From assembly GCF_003977665.1 (NCBI RefSeq), contig NZ_RYYV01000018.1, positions 1 through 64,000 on the forward strand: a DNA stretch of 64,000 bases, given 5' to 3'. The notes below the pieces were generated by a model, which searched no databases, was not told where the DNA came from, and saw only the letters and a list, made by a program, of their open reading frames with translations. Origin of the DNA: Dyella choica. GTDB taxonomy: Bacteria > Pseudomonadota > Gammaproteobacteria > Xanthomonadales > Rhodanobacteraceae. Positions 8,263 through 17,156 of this stretch are shown here, in pieces; within the stretch, counting starts at the first letter, position 1, and each line of letters starts with the position of its first letter. The position numbers and the translations under genes are program-made.

Positions 8263-9114
8263 ATGCCTACGTTCGAAACCAGCGACCATGCTCGTCTGCA
8301 CTATGCAGACTGGGGTGTCGGCCAAACCATCGTCTTCGTCTCCTCCTGGGGCTTGGACTCGCGCATGTGGGCACCGCACATGCTGCACTTCAATCGGCTC
8401 GGCATGCGCTGCATCGCGCTCGACCGGCGCGGTCACGGCCGTTCGGATTGCCCCGGCCGCGGCTATGACTACGATCGCCTCGCCGACGACCTGGCCGAGC
8501 TGATCGCGCATCTGGACCTGCACGACGTGACCTTGGTCGCCCATTCCATGGGTGCCAGCGAATGCACGCACTATCTGTCGCGCCATGGACGCTCACGTGT
8601 CGCGCGCGTGGCGCTAATCGGCGCAACGGCCCCGTGCTATCTGCAAAGCGAAAGCTATCCGCAAGGTCTCCCCTTCAGTTCATTCGAAGCGGTTTGCACC
8701 ATGCTGCGCGAAGATCTGCCGCAATGGCTGCGCGACAACGCCGATCCTTTCTTCCTGCCCGCTGAGACCGGCGTCACCGAAGAAACGACGCGCTGGACCA
8801 TCGATTGCGTGCTCAATGCCTCGCTCAAAGCGCTGATCGATTGCTTCATGGCGCGCGTGCACGTCGACATGCGCGAGGAATTGCGTGCGCTTGACGTGCC
8901 CATGCTGGTGATCCACGGCGATCGCGATGCCAGCGAGCCCGGACACGGCCGCCTGGTCGCCGAACTCGTACCGAACAGCCGCTACATCGAGTACACCGAC
9001 GCGCCGCATGGCCTCTATCACACGCACCGGGAGCGCCTGCTGGCCGACATCGGCAGCTTCATCGCTGAGCAATGCCAAATGGCCCAGGACGGCCGGATGT
9101 TCCGCACGGCATGA
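8263..9114 (+). CDS. Alpha/beta hydrolase (haloperoxidase-like)
   Basis: A 283-residue alpha/beta-hydrolase. The nucleophile elbow AHSMGA places Ser at residue 95; the acid is probably the Asp in HGDRDAS near residue 226 and the His is in DAPHGLYHTH near residue 249. ALDRRGHGRSD is the usual strand-helix block preceding it. The oxyanion region is VSSWGLDSRMW rather than the common HGxP. There is no signal peptide, so it is cytoplasmic. Substrate unknown; the neighbouring SnoaL protein and regulator suggest a dedicated catabolic or detoxification unit. Confidence 0.85.
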   Translation: MPTFETSDHARLHYADWGVGQTIVFVSSWGLDSRMWAPHMLHFNRLGMRCIALDRRGHGRSDCPGRGYDYDRLADDLAELIAHLDLHDVTLVAHSMGASECTHYLSRHGRSRVARVALIGATAPCYLQSESYPQGLPFSSFEAVCTMLREDLPQWLRDNADPFFLPAETGVTEETTRWTIDCVLNASLKALIDCFMARVHVDMREELRALDVPMLVIHGDRDASEPGHGRLVAELVPNSRYIEYTDAPHGLYHTHRERLLADIGSFIAEQCQMAQDGRMFRTA

Positions 9115-9121
9115 TCGGTCC

Positions 9122-9916
9122 ATGCATGCCATCCGCCTTCAACCCCAACGCCCGGTCGGCGACCTGCTGCGCGAATGGCGCCGGCATCGCCGACTGAGCC
9201 AGCTCGATCTGGCCACCCACGCCGAGGTTTCCACGCGGCATCTGAGCTTCGTGGAATCCGGCCGCGCCCAGCCCAGCCGCGACATGATCCTGCACCTGGC
9301 CCAATACCTGGATATCCCTCTGCGCGAGCGCAACGCCCTGCTGGTAGCCGCAGGTTTTGCACCCAGCTATCCGGAACGGCCACTGGAAGATGCATCGATG
9401 GATGCGGCGCGACGCCTGATCGATCAGTTGCTGCAAGGCTTCGAACCCTACCCGGCATTGACCATCGACCGGCATTGGCAATTGGTGGCGAGCAACCGGG
9501 CTACCTTGCGCTTGCTCGACGGCATTGCAGCAGAATGCTTGCAGGCGCCGATCAATGTGCTGCGGCTGAGTCTTCATCCGGCCGGACTGGCTCCGCGCAT
9601 CCGCAATCTGGGCGAGTGGCGCGCTCACCTGCTGCATCGCCTGCAGCAACAGATCGAGGCCACGCACGATCCGCAGTTGCTCGCCTTGCAACGCGAAGTG
9701 CAGGCCTTTCCCGCGCCCGTCGTCACGCCCGCACGCAGCTCCGCTTCGGCGATCGCCGTACCCATGCAGCTTGAAGTACGTGGACAGGCCCTGTCCCTGA
9801 TCAGCACCACCACCGTTTTCGGCAGCCCCGTAGATATCACGCTATCGGAATTGGCGCTGGAAGCCTTTGTGCCTGCCGATGAGCAAACGGCGCAAGCCTT
9901 GCGGCAGATGCAATAG
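9122..9916 (+). CDS. XRE-family regulator with MmyB-like ligand domain
   Basis: A 264-residue protein starting at ATG 9122, seven bases after the hydrolase stop. The N-terminal helix-turn-helix covers GDLLREWRRHRRLSQLDLA and STRHLSFVESGRAQPSRDMI (about residues 12-50). The rest, from PYPALTIDRHWQLVASNRAT onward, matches the MmyB-type ligand-binding fold seen in actinobacterial and proteobacterial regulators. It probably regulates its own operon. An in-frame extension upstream would overlap the hydrolase and is not supported. Confidence 0.85.
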   Translation: MHAIRLQPQRPVGDLLREWRRHRRLSQLDLATHAEVSTRHLSFVESGRAQPSRDMILHLAQYLDIPLRERNALLVAAGFAPSYPERPLEDASMDAARRLIDQLLQGFEPYPALTIDRHWQLVASNRATLRLLDGIAAECLQAPINVLRLSLHPAGLAPRIRNLGEWRAHLLHRLQQQIEATHDPQLLALQREVQAFPAPVVTPARSSASAIAVPMQLEVRGQALSLISTTTVFGSPVDITLSELALEAFVPADEQTAQALRQMQ

Positions 9917-10049
9917 CCGGCAAGCGCCGACGCGCTGCGATCCTTGCGAAGGTCATCGCAATCTTGCCAAGCGCAACACGCCATAGTGCGAGCGCCCTGC
10001 GTGTCCCACTCGCCCGGACCCACCAACGTTTCGTAAGGATGAGGAAACC

Positions 10050-11396
10050 ATGCCCACGTCTCCGATAACACGTGCGATGGCGACGTTGTCGCTTTTCGCC
10101 GCTACCGTGACTACCACTCCCGCGCAGACAGCCAATACCTATATCGACTTCGGTACACCGCTGCCGCAGGCGCTTGCACCGGCTCCTTTCTCCAGCTCGA
10201 TTTCCACTTATGGCCAGAACGGTGGCTCGATCATTGCCAGCGCAACACAACGAGCCAACCTCGCCAGCCTCGGCCTGGGACTCTATCGCGTCCCGCTGCA
10301 ATGGAACGGCGGCAACATCATTTCCGGCGCGGCTTATGGGCCCACCAACATTTCCGGCGACCAATGGGTCAGCGGCATCAAGAGCCTGGGCGCGCAGCCG
10401 ATGGTCGTGGTGGCGGGATCGAGCAACAACAACTTCACTCCCGACGACGCCGCAGCCCTGGTGCAGCACTTCAATCCCGGCAACCCGGTCGGCTACTGGG
10501 TGATCGGCAACGAGCCCGATAACGATCACATGAGCATGGCCGCGTATTGCGCGCTGTTCAACGCCACGGTGGACAAGATGAAAGCTGTCGACCCCACCAT
10601 CAAGGTCGCGGGACCGGCGTGGTCGCACTACGACCAGAACGAGCTGCAAGCGTTTCTCGATTGCGCCGGATCGAAGGTGGATGTGATCGACTATCACCAT
10701 TACGCCATGGGCGGCAGTTATCTCGACAACGCCACGGCGCTGGCGCAGACGCCGAATTGGGAAAGCGAAATCTCCCAGCTTCGGCAAATGGTCAACACCA
10801 CCGTGCCGCAGCGGGCTGCCGCCATCGAGATCCAGGTCGGCGAGTACAACTGGTCATGGCGTACCGGCGACGGCTATCCCGGACGGAACGGTGACGACCG
10901 TTTCTATCAGGGCGTGGCAACGGTCTGGTCGGCGTCGGTGGCCGGCCACATCATGCGCGCCGGGGGCCGTGGCCATCAGTACTCCGACCAGAACGGCGCG
11001 CTCGGCCTCACCTTCGAAAAACAAAGCGACGCCACCTATTACGGCCAGCGAATCGACGCGCCGATGCCGATCTATCACGGCCTGCGCATGTTCAGCGGTG
11101 GCGATCTGTTCCGGCCCTTCGGCAGCGTCGCCGTGTCGGCTTCGACGACTCTTGCCAATGTCGAGGTATTCGCCTCGACGAATGGGCAGAACGTCGTCAT
11201 GATCAACAAGGACCCAGCCGCCACGCAGATCGCGATTTTGCAAGCCAGCGGAACCTCGGCAACCACCGTCGATGTGTGGCAGACCGACAACAACGCGCCT
11301 TTTCAGACGCCGCAGTTCATGGCAAGTCTGGTGCTGAGCAATGGCCTCAGCTATGCGTTGCCACCGTATTCGGTGACTACGTTCGTGTTTCGGTGA
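10050..11396 (+). CDS. Secreted clan GH-A glycoside hydrolase (GH39/GH79-like)
   Basis: A 448-residue exported enzyme. Residues 1-25 form a signal peptide ending near TTTPAQ. The (beta/alpha)8 domain carries the acid/base Glu155 in YWVIGNEPD and the likely nucleophile Glu265 in IQVGEYNWS. A small beta-domain follows from about residue 360 to the end. The NEP motif defines clan GH-A; the layout recalls GH39 and GH79 exo-enzymes, but the sugar specificity cannot be read from sequence. TAAGGATGAGG precedes ATG 10050. It stands alone, so a role in plant or fungal polysaccharide use is only a guess. Confidence 0.8.
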   Translation: MPTSPITRAMATLSLFAATVTTTPAQTANTYIDFGTPLPQALAPAPFSSSISTYGQNGGSIIASATQRANLASLGLGLYRVPLQWNGGNIISGAAYGPTNISGDQWVSGIKSLGAQPMVVVAGSSNNNFTPDDAAALVQHFNPGNPVGYWVIGNEPDNDHMSMAAYCALFNATVDKMKAVDPTIKVAGPAWSHYDQNELQAFLDCAGSKVDVIDYHHYAMGGSYLDNATALAQTPNWESEISQLRQMVNTTVPQRAAAIEIQVGEYNWSWRTGDGYPGRNGDDRFYQGVATVWSASVAGHIMRAGGRGHQYSDQNGALGLTFEKQSDATYYGQRIDAPMPIYHGLRMFSGGDLFRPFGSVAVSASTTLANVEVFASTNGQNVVMINKDPAATQIAILQASGTSATTVDVWQTDNNAPFQTPQFMASLVLSNGLSYALPPYSVTTFVFR

Positions 11397-11402
11397 TGCG
11401 CC

Positions 11403-11432
11403 GTAGGCCGGGGTGCGCCCCGTAGCCGGGAC
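11403..11432. repeat. GTAGG-type repeat, degenerate copy
   Basis: GTAGGCCGGGGTGCGCCCCG followed by TAGCCGGGAC resembles the left half of the paired-hairpin family. The right end is missing. The remaining gap up to valS is GC-rich and shows nothing else. Confidence 0.45.
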
Positions 11433-11624
11433 CCGCGCTGGCCCTGAGCTTGGCCCCGTCCCAGCCCCGGTCGCCGCCCTGGATCCGATCCGGGGCGGGC
11501 TCTGCCGCGCGCCCGGGGCCCAAAAGCCGGCAACGCTTTGGCAGCCCTCCCCCGGCCCCTTACAATGAACGTTTCTATGCCTGTCCACGCGCGCCGGCTG
11601 CCGGCGCGCCACTGCGAGTCCCCG

Positions 11625-14468
11625 ATGGAAAAGAGTTTCGAGCCCCGCCCGATCGAGTCGAAGTGGTATGCCCGCTGGGAACGGAGCGGCCAGTTCAAAA
11701 TGGACGCGCCCCAACCATCGGGCCGCGGCGAGCCGTACTGCATCCTGCTGCCGCCGCCGAACGTCACCGGCACTCTGCACATGGGGCATGCGTTCCAGCA
11801 GACCGTAATGGACATGCTGATCCGCTACCAGCGCATGCGCGGCATGAACACGCTATGGCAGGTCGGCACCGATCACGCCGGTATTGCCACGCAGAAAATC
11901 GTGGAAAACCAACTCGCCGTCGAAAATCGGACCCGCCACGACCTGGGCCGCGAGCCCTTCGTCGAGCGCGTATGGCAGTGGAAGGAGGAATCCGGCTCCA
12001 CCATCACCCACCAGATGCGCCGCCTTGGCGTGGCCGCCGACTGGTCGCGCGAACGCTTCACCATGGACGAAGGCCTGTCCGCCGCCGTGCGCAAGGTGTT
12101 TGTTCAGTGGTATCGCGCCGGCCTGATCTATCGTGGCAACCGCCTGGTGAACTGGGACCCGGTACTGGGCACGGCCGTGTCCGACCTGGAAGTGAACAAT
12201 GTCGAGCGTGATGGGCACCTGTGGTCCATCCGCTATCCGGTAACGGAGAGCGAAGAAAGCATCGTCGTCGCTACCACGCGTCCGGAAACCATGCTCGGTG
12301 ACGTCGCCGTAGCCGTGCATCCGGAAGACGAGCGCTATCGGCATCTGATCGGCAAGATGCTCACCCTGCCCCTCGCCGGCCGCCAGATTCCGGTGATCGC
12401 CGACGACTACGTCGACCGCGAGTTCGGCACCGGCTGCGTGAAGATCACGCCTGCGCACGACTTCAACGACTACGCCATCGGCCAGCGTCACGCACTCGTG
12501 CCGCTGGAGATCTTCACGCTCGAAGCGAAGATCAACAGCAACGCACCGGCCAAGTACCGAAGCATGGATCGCTATGAAGCACGCAAAGCCGTGCTCGCCG
12601 ATCTCGAAGCCGCCGGCCTGCTGGTGGAAACCAAACCGCACAAGCTGCAAGTACCGGTGAGCCAGCGCTCCGATGCGGTGATCGAACCGATGCTTACCGA
12701 CCAATGGTTCGTCGATCTCACCAGCGACGCGCAAAAGGATGGCCGTCCCGGTGGCCGCAAGGCGATCACCGAGCCGGCACTGGACGCCGTTCGCTCGGGC
12801 GCGATCAAGTTCGTGCCGGAGAATTGGACCACCACCTATACGCAGTGGCTGGAGAACATCCAGGACTGGTGCATCAGCCGCCAGCTGTGGTGGGGCCATC
12901 GCATTCCCGCATGGTATGACGAAGCCGGCAACATCTTCGTCGGTGAAGACGAGGCTGACGCGCGCAAGCATGCTGCGGTCGAGCCCGTCGGCAAGTTGAA
13001 GCAGGATGAAGACGTGCTCGACACCTGGTTCAGCTCCGCGCTGTGGCCGTTCTCCACGCTTGGCTGGCCCTACAACGGCCCGGTGCAGAACGAACGCGGC
13101 GAAGTGCTCGCCAACTGGGACCACGACAGGATCTTCCTGCCCAGCGCCGTGCTGGTCACCGGCTTCGACATCATCTTCTTCTGGGTCGCGCGCATGGTGA
13201 TGGCAACCCTCTACTTCACCGGGCAGGTGCCGTTCCGCGAGGTGTACATAAACGCCATCGTGCGCGATGCGGAAGGCCAGAAGATGTCCAAGTCCAAGGG
13301 CAATACGCTGGACCCGCTGGACCTGATCGACGGCATCGAGCTGGAACCGCTGGTGGAAAAATCCACCCGCTCACTGCTGATCCCCCAGGTGCGCGAGAAG
13401 GTCGAAAAGCGTATTCGCAAGGACTATCCGCAAGGCATTCCGGCCATCGGCACCGATGCGCTGCGCTTCACTTTCACGGCGCTGGCCAGCTACAGCCGCA
13501 CGATCAACTTCGACATCAAGCGCGCCGAAGGCTACAAGGCGTTCTGCAACAAGCTGTGGAACGCGGCGCGCTTCGTGTTGATGAACCTGCCGGAAGGCGA
13601 GCTGCAGGCAACGGCGAAGGGCCCGGTCACCGAAGCGGAGCGCTGGATCCTGACGCGGCTGAAGCATACGCTGGTCGAGGTGGAGCAGCACTTTGCCACC
13701 TATCGCTTCGACCTGCTGGCCCAGGCGCTGTACGAATTCGTGTGGAACGAATACTGCGATTGGTTCCTGGAGCTGTCCAAGCCGGCCTTGAATGGCGACG
13801 ACGCCGCCGCTGCCGCGTCGACGCGTCATACCTTGCTGGTGGTGCTGGAAACGGTGCTGCGCGCACTGCATCCGATCGTCCCGTTCATCACCGAGGAAAT
13901 CTGGCAGTCGGTGGCGCCGAAGCTCGGCATCCAGGCCGACGGCATCCTGCTGCGCGCGTGGCCGAACGCCGGCGAGATCGCGGCCGACGAAGCGGCCACC
14001 GCCGAGATCGAGTGGTACAAGAACGTTCTAAGCGGCATTCGCCGCATTCGTGCGGAAATGAACATCGCACCTGGCAAGACCATTCCGCTGCTGCTCGCCG
14101 ATGGCGATGCCGGCGATCGCGCGCGCGCGGCGAAGTTCGCGGCGCAAATCAGCTTCCTCGCGCGCGTGGAGGCGCCGCAGTGGATTGCTGCGGGCGCCGA
14201 TGAACCCGCCGCCGCGGCCGCCGTGGTCGGTTCACTGCGCGTGCTGATTCCGCTGGCCGGATTGATCGACCTCACGGCGGAAAAAGCCCGCCTCGGCAAG
14301 GAGATCGCGAAAATCGAAAGCGAGCTCAAGAAGTGCGAGAACAAGCTGGGCAATGCCAACTTCGTGGCGAATGCCCCGGCGGAAGTGGTTGCGCAAGAGC
14401 GACAACGCATTGCAGATTGGGGTACGCAGCTTGGCGCGCTGCGGGAGCAGATGCGCAAGCTGGGATAA
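11625..14468 (+). CDS. valS: Valyl-tRNA synthetase
   Basis: A 947-residue class I synthetase that charges tRNA(Val). HIGH appears as HMGH at residues 52-55 ([15 protein letters not shown]) and KMSKS at residues 553-557 ([16 protein letters not shown]). The CP1 editing domain includes [17 protein letters not shown], and a C-terminal coiled coil ([20 protein letters not shown]) is typical of ValS. ATG 11625 gives [19 protein letters not shown], which fits homologues; ATG 11565 is a possible alternative with 20 extra residues. Confidence 0.96.
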   Translation: MEKSFEPRPIESKWYARWERSGQFKMDAPQPSGRGEPYCILLPPPNVTGTLHMGHAFQQTVMDMLIRYQRMRGMNTLWQVGTDHAGIATQKIVENQLAVENRTRHDLGREPFVERVWQWKEESGSTITHQMRRLGVAADWSRERFTMDEGLSAAVRKVFVQWYRAGLIYRGNRLVNWDPVLGTAVSDLEVNNVERDGHLWSIRYPVTESEESIVVATTRPETMLGDVAVAVHPEDERYRHLIGKMLTLPLAGRQIPVIADDYVDREFGTGCVKITPAHDFNDYAIGQRHALVPLEIFTLEAKINSNAPAKYRSMDRYEARKAVLADLEAAGLLVETKPHKLQVPVSQRSDAVIEPMLTDQWFVDLTSDAQKDGRPGGRKAITEPALDAVRSGAIKFVPENWTTTYTQWLENIQDWCISRQLWWGHRIPAWYDEAGNIFVGEDEADARKHAAVEPVGKLKQDEDVLDTWFSSALWPFSTLGWPYNGPVQNERGEVLANWDHDRIFLPSAVLVTGFDIIFFWVARMVMATLYFTGQVPFREVYINAIVRDAEGQKMSKSKGNTLDPLDLIDGIELEPLVEKSTRSLLIPQVREKVEKRIRKDYPQGIPAIGTDALRFTFTALASYSRTINFDIKRAEGYKAFCNKLWNAARFVLMNLPEGELQATAKGPVTEAERWILTRLKHTLVEVEQHFATYRFDLLAQALYEFVWNEYCDWFLELSKPALNGDDAAAAASTRHTLLVVLETVLRALHPIVPFITEEIWQSVAPKLGIQADGILLRAWPNAGEIAADEAATAEIEWYKNVLSGIRRIRAEMNIAPGKTIPLLLADGDAGDRARAAKFAAQISFLARVEAPQWIAAGADEPAAAAAVVGSLRVLIPLAGLIDLTAEKARLGKEIAKIESELKKCENKLGNANFVANAPAEVVAQERQRIADWGTQLGALREQMRKLG

Positions 14469-14473
14469 TGCGC

Positions 14474-14542
14474 GTAGGCTGGGATGATAGTCCCAGCTTT
14501 CGATCCGGCCGCCGGAATGCTGGGATTATCATCCCAGCCTAC
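14474..14542. repeat. GTAGG...CCTAC paired-hairpin repeat, copy 2
   Basis: GTAGGCTGGGATGATAGTCCCAGC, a short spacer, then GCTGGGATTATCATCCCAGCCTAC. Two perfect hairpins with inverted outer ends, between the convergent valS and rimI genes, where it may act as a bidirectional terminator. Confidence 0.8.
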
Positions 14543-14572
14543 CCGACTGATGCGCGCTGGGCGCTCCCCGAC

Positions 14573-15043
14573 CTAGCGCAGCGGAAACTCCAGGGCCATC
14601 ACGATCGCATCCTCGCGTCCGTCATGCGCCGGGTAGTAGCGCGGCCGGCGCCCGATCTCGTGGAAACCCAACGACGCATACAGCGCCTGTGCGTTGGGAT
14701 TGGACGGCCGCACTTCCAGGAATACGCGCTCGGCACCGTTCCAGCGTGCGATATCCAGCAGGCGTTTCATCAGATGGCGGCCAAAGCCCTGCCCGCGCTG
14801 GTCCGGGGCAATGCACACGTTCAGCACGTGCGCTTCGCCGGCACCGACCGAAAGAATGCCGTAGCCGATGATCCGGCCGTCCAGGCACAGCACCCAGGAA
14901 GGATGCGCGGCTTTCAGGCAATCGCCAAAAATGCCCTGGCTCCAGGGAAAGGCGTAGGAAGCGTGCTCCAGTTCGCTGACTCGCGGCAGGTCCTCTCGCC
15001 GCATCGCGCGCAGCTCCAGCGAAGGGCGCGCGACCGCAACCAT
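14573..15043 (-). CDS. rimI: Ribosomal protein S18 alanine N-acetyltransferase
   Basis: A 156-residue GNAT enzyme. The acetyl-CoA pyrophosphate loop is VCIAPDQRGQGFGRHLM and the C-terminal FLEVRPSNPNAQALYASLGF is the RimI-type hallmark. Known RimI acetylates the N-terminal alanine of S18. It lies directly downstream of a HolD-like gene (adjacent, no gap), the same holD-rimI order as in E. coli. pssA, holD and rimI probably form one transcript. Confidence 0.93.
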   Translation of the reverse strand: MVAVARPSLELRAMRREDLPRVSELEHASYAFPWSQGIFGDCLKAAHPSWVLCLDGRIIGYGILSVGAGEAHVLNVCIAPDQRGQGFGRHLMKRLLDIARWNGAERVFLEVRPSNPNAQALYASLGFHEIGRRPRYYPAHDGREDAIVMALEFPLR

Positions 15044-15529
15044 TTAGCGGCCTCCGGCCGCCAGCGCTCGGCGCAAGGCGCGCAAGGCCTGCCAGAGCCT
15101 CCGCTTGGCGCCGCCCTGCGTCAGGATGTCCGCGGGCGCATCCGCCAGCACGATATGCGCATCGCGCATCACCTGCGCCGGCAAGCCTCGCCCAAGCGCA
15201 TGGGCTTGGGCCTGGCCGAAGACCAGATAGGCCGGCGCATGCGGCACCTGCATGGTCTCACCGTCCAGCGCCTCGATACGCGGCGCGCGAGCAAGCTGAG
15301 CGCCAAACGCCGACAGCGCGCGTCCTAGCAGATCCAACTCGCGCACCGCACAGCCGGGCGGCAGCACCACCACGACCTCGGCCTTGGTTGACGCCTGCTG
15401 CACCCCGATCGACCGGGTGGGCGGTTCCGCCAGCGCCGCTTCAACGACCACCCTCCGCTGCCACGGCACCATCCCCAGTGCACGCAGCACACGAGCCCGA
15501 TGCGCAGGACTGGCAAAGACTGCGCTCAT
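15044..15529 (-). CDS. holD: Putative DNA polymerase III psi subunit (HolD-like)
   Basis: A 161-residue protein with weak sequence signals. The N terminus RVLRALGMVPWQRR resembles the short psi motif that binds chi, and the C terminus AKRRLWQALRALRRAL resembles the last psi helix. The middle LPPGCAVRELDLLGRALSAF also fits. Its position immediately before rimI is the strongest support, because holD-rimI is conserved in gammaproteobacteria. It overlaps pssA by four bases (ATGA). If not HolD, it is an uncharacterised protein. Confidence 0.6.
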   Translation of the reverse strand: MSAVFASPAHRARVLRALGMVPWQRRVVVEAALAEPPTRSIGVQQASTKAEVVVVLPPGCAVRELDLLGRALSAFGAQLARAPRIEALDGETMQVPHAPAYLVFGQAQAHALGRGLPAQVMRDAHIVLADAPADILTQGGAKRRLWQALRALRRALAAGGR

Positions 15530-16302
15530 GCCGCTCCACGACGCGGGCGCTTACGGTGCGTGGCGAGGCCCCACGCGGTCACGATCGGCCCGGACAGCAG
15601 AAACAGGAAGAACACGGCCAGCAGCACTCGCGGCGGATCGACGAAGAAAGGCACCAGGATCAGCACGGCCATCAGGATCCACAGGAACGGTACCTTGTCA
15701 CCCATCGGCAAGGACTTGAAGCTGTAATAGCGGAAGCGGCTCACCATCAGCAAGCCTACGATCACCGCCAAGAACGGCATGATCATGTTCAGCTGATCGC
15801 CGGCGATGCCCCAGTTGTCCATGCTCCACACGAACGACATGCATACCGCTGCCGCCGCGGGGCTGGGCAGGCCTTGAAAGTAGCGCTTGTCAGCCACGCC
15901 AACCTGGGTATTGAAGCGAGCCAGGCGCAACGCGGCGCATACGGCGTAGATGAAGGCAGCAGCCCACCCGATCTTGCCCGGCAGCGGCCCAAGCTCGCGC
16001 AGGCTGGAGAGCGACCAGTTGTACATCACCAGTGAAGGCGCGAGGCCGAAGCTCACCAGGTCGGACAACGAGTCGTACTGCACGCCGAATTCGCTCTGCG
16101 TATGGGTGAGCCGTGCCACACGGCCGTCGATGCCGTCCAGCAGGGCGGCCACGAACACGGCAATGGCAGCGTCCGTGAAATGCCCCCCGATGCTCACCAC
16201 GATGGCGTAGAAACCGGCGAACATCGCCCCGGTGGTGAACAGGTTCGGCAATAGATAGATACCGCGATGCCGCGGCGCCCGTGCTGGGGTCGTCTCGCTC
16301 AT
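15526..16302 (-). CDS. pssA: CDP-diacylglycerol-serine O-phosphatidyltransferase
   Basis: A 258-residue integral membrane enzyme making phosphatidylserine, the precursor of phosphatidylethanolamine. The CDP-alcohol phosphotransferase motif DGxxARx8Gx3Dx3D is visible as DGIDGRVARLTHTQSEFG followed by DSLSD at about residues 58-83. Several hydrophobic helices follow. N-terminal HRGIYLLPNLFTTG is typical of type II PssA. It overlaps the downstream gene by ATGA. Confidence 0.93.
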   Translation of the reverse strand: MSETTPARAPRHRGIYLLPNLFTTGAMFAGFYAIVVSIGGHFTDAAIAVFVAALLDGIDGRVARLTHTQSEFGVQYDSLSDLVSFGLAPSLVMYNWSLSSLRELGPLPGKIGWAAAFIYAVCAALRLARFNTQVGVADKRYFQGLPSPAAAAVCMSFVWSMDNWGIAGDQLNMIMPFLAVIVGLLMVSRFRYYSFKSLPMGDKVPFLWILMAVLILVPFFVDPPRVLLAVFFLFLLSGPIVTAWGLATHRKRPRRGAA

Positions 16303-16587
16303 GAAGCCATCCGTGATGGGATGGCGGGCAGTTTAGCAGGGTGGCGGGGCGGTCCTGGGAACGGGACGGATGAACGCTTGTGCCTATGCGCCCGGACCAG
16401 GGTTGCCGATTTGCGCCTGTCGAGCACTCGATGTTCCCGGTTTCCCACTCCCCGTTTCCCGCCTTTTCATTCCCAAACGTGCTAACAAGCACGTTCCACA
16501 CACTCCGCACACGCCGGCCGCTTGAGTCCCGACCGCGCCGGTTGTTAACTAGCCGTGTTACCTACCACCCTGTCCCGGAGTCCGCTC
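16303..16587. other. Divergent spacer upstream of pssA and the DUF4124 gene
   Basis: This 285-base gap contains GGAACGGGAC, then TGTTCCCGGTTTCCCACTCC and CCGTTTCCCGCC, members of the GGGAAC/GTTCCC word family also found at 2850-2945 and 57326-57770. A perfect 8-bp hairpin AACGTGCT-aaca-AGCACGTT lies at 16476-16495. No clear promoter was seen. Confidence 0.45.
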
Positions 16588-17028
16588 ATGCGTCGACTGT
16601 CTCTCGCCCTGGCGCTGCTGCTGATCGCTCCCCTGGCCTGTGCCCAGGTTTACAAGTGGACCGACGCCCACGGTACCGTCCATTACTCCGAAACACCCCC
16701 GCCGACCGGCACCAAGTACAGCCAGGTCAGCGTGAACGCCGGCACCTCCGCACCGGCCGCGGGGGAAAACCCACCCGCCGCATCGGGCAGCAGCAACAGC
16801 TCCTCACCAGCCAGCGGCAGCAGCACGTCGCAGCCCCCCATGGAAGACACCCCCGAGAACCGCGCCAAGCTATGCACCTCGCTGAAGGCCAACATCGGCA
16901 CCCTGCAGGGCAAGGGCCCGGTGGTGATGAACAACGGCGGGCAACAGCAGTTGCTCAATGCCGACCAGCGCAAGCAGCAGCTCGACGCCAGCCAGTCGCA
17001 ATACAGCCAGTTCTGCGCGAATCAATAA
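16588..17028 (+). CDS. DUF4124 periplasmic protein
   Basis: A 146-residue exported protein. Signal peptide MRRLSLALALLLIAPLACA is followed immediately by the DUF4124 core QVYKWTDAHGTVHYSETPP. A Ser/Pro-rich linker (about residues 60-90) leads to a Gln-rich C-terminal helix. DUF4124 proteins are common in Xanthomonadales and have no assigned reaction. I chose ATG 16588, which gives a clean signal peptide, over 16555. Confidence 0.85.
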   Translation: MRRLSLALALLLIAPLACAQVYKWTDAHGTVHYSETPPPTGTKYSQVSVNAGTSAPAAGENPPAASGSSNSSSPASGSSTSQPPMEDTPENRAKLCTSLKANIGTLQGKGPVVMNNGGQQQLLNADQRKQQLDASQSQYSQFCANQ

Positions 17029-17032
17029 CGCC

Positions 17033-17104
17033 GTAGCCTGGGGTGCAAACCCCAACGTTGCCATCGCCCTCCCGCGCAATGTTGAGGTTTGCACCCCAAC
17101 CTGC
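17033..17104. repeat. GTAGC/CTGC paired-hairpin repeat, copy 3
   Basis: GTAGCCTGGGGTGCAAACCCC and, inverted, GAGGTTTGCACCCCAACCTGC. The outer ends have drifted from GTAGG/CCTAC. It lies four bases after the DUF4124 stop and just before the presumed proS promoter. Confidence 0.7.
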
Positions 17105-17117
17105 AAAAGCTGCCGGC

Positions 17118-17123
17118 TATAAT
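17118..17123 (+). promoter_or_regulatory. Possible proS -10 element
   Basis: A perfect TATAAT 33 bases before the proS ATG. No convincing -35 hexamer sits 16-18 bases upstream, because the repeat copy ends there; the TTGCAC in the repeat is about 23 bases away. Confidence 0.4.
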
Positions 17124-17156
17124 CGCCCCTTTACTCCGACAGCCGACCTGCCTCTC

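Noticed and set aside
11853-13124. 423-codon open frame opposite valS
   Set aside because: Antisense to a canonical synthetase with no own motifs or ribosome site; codon-bias artefact.
14474-14542. Regular GTAGG hairpin repeats as a CRISPR array
   Set aside because: Copies are scattered across the window, not clustered with uniform spacers, and no cas gene is present.
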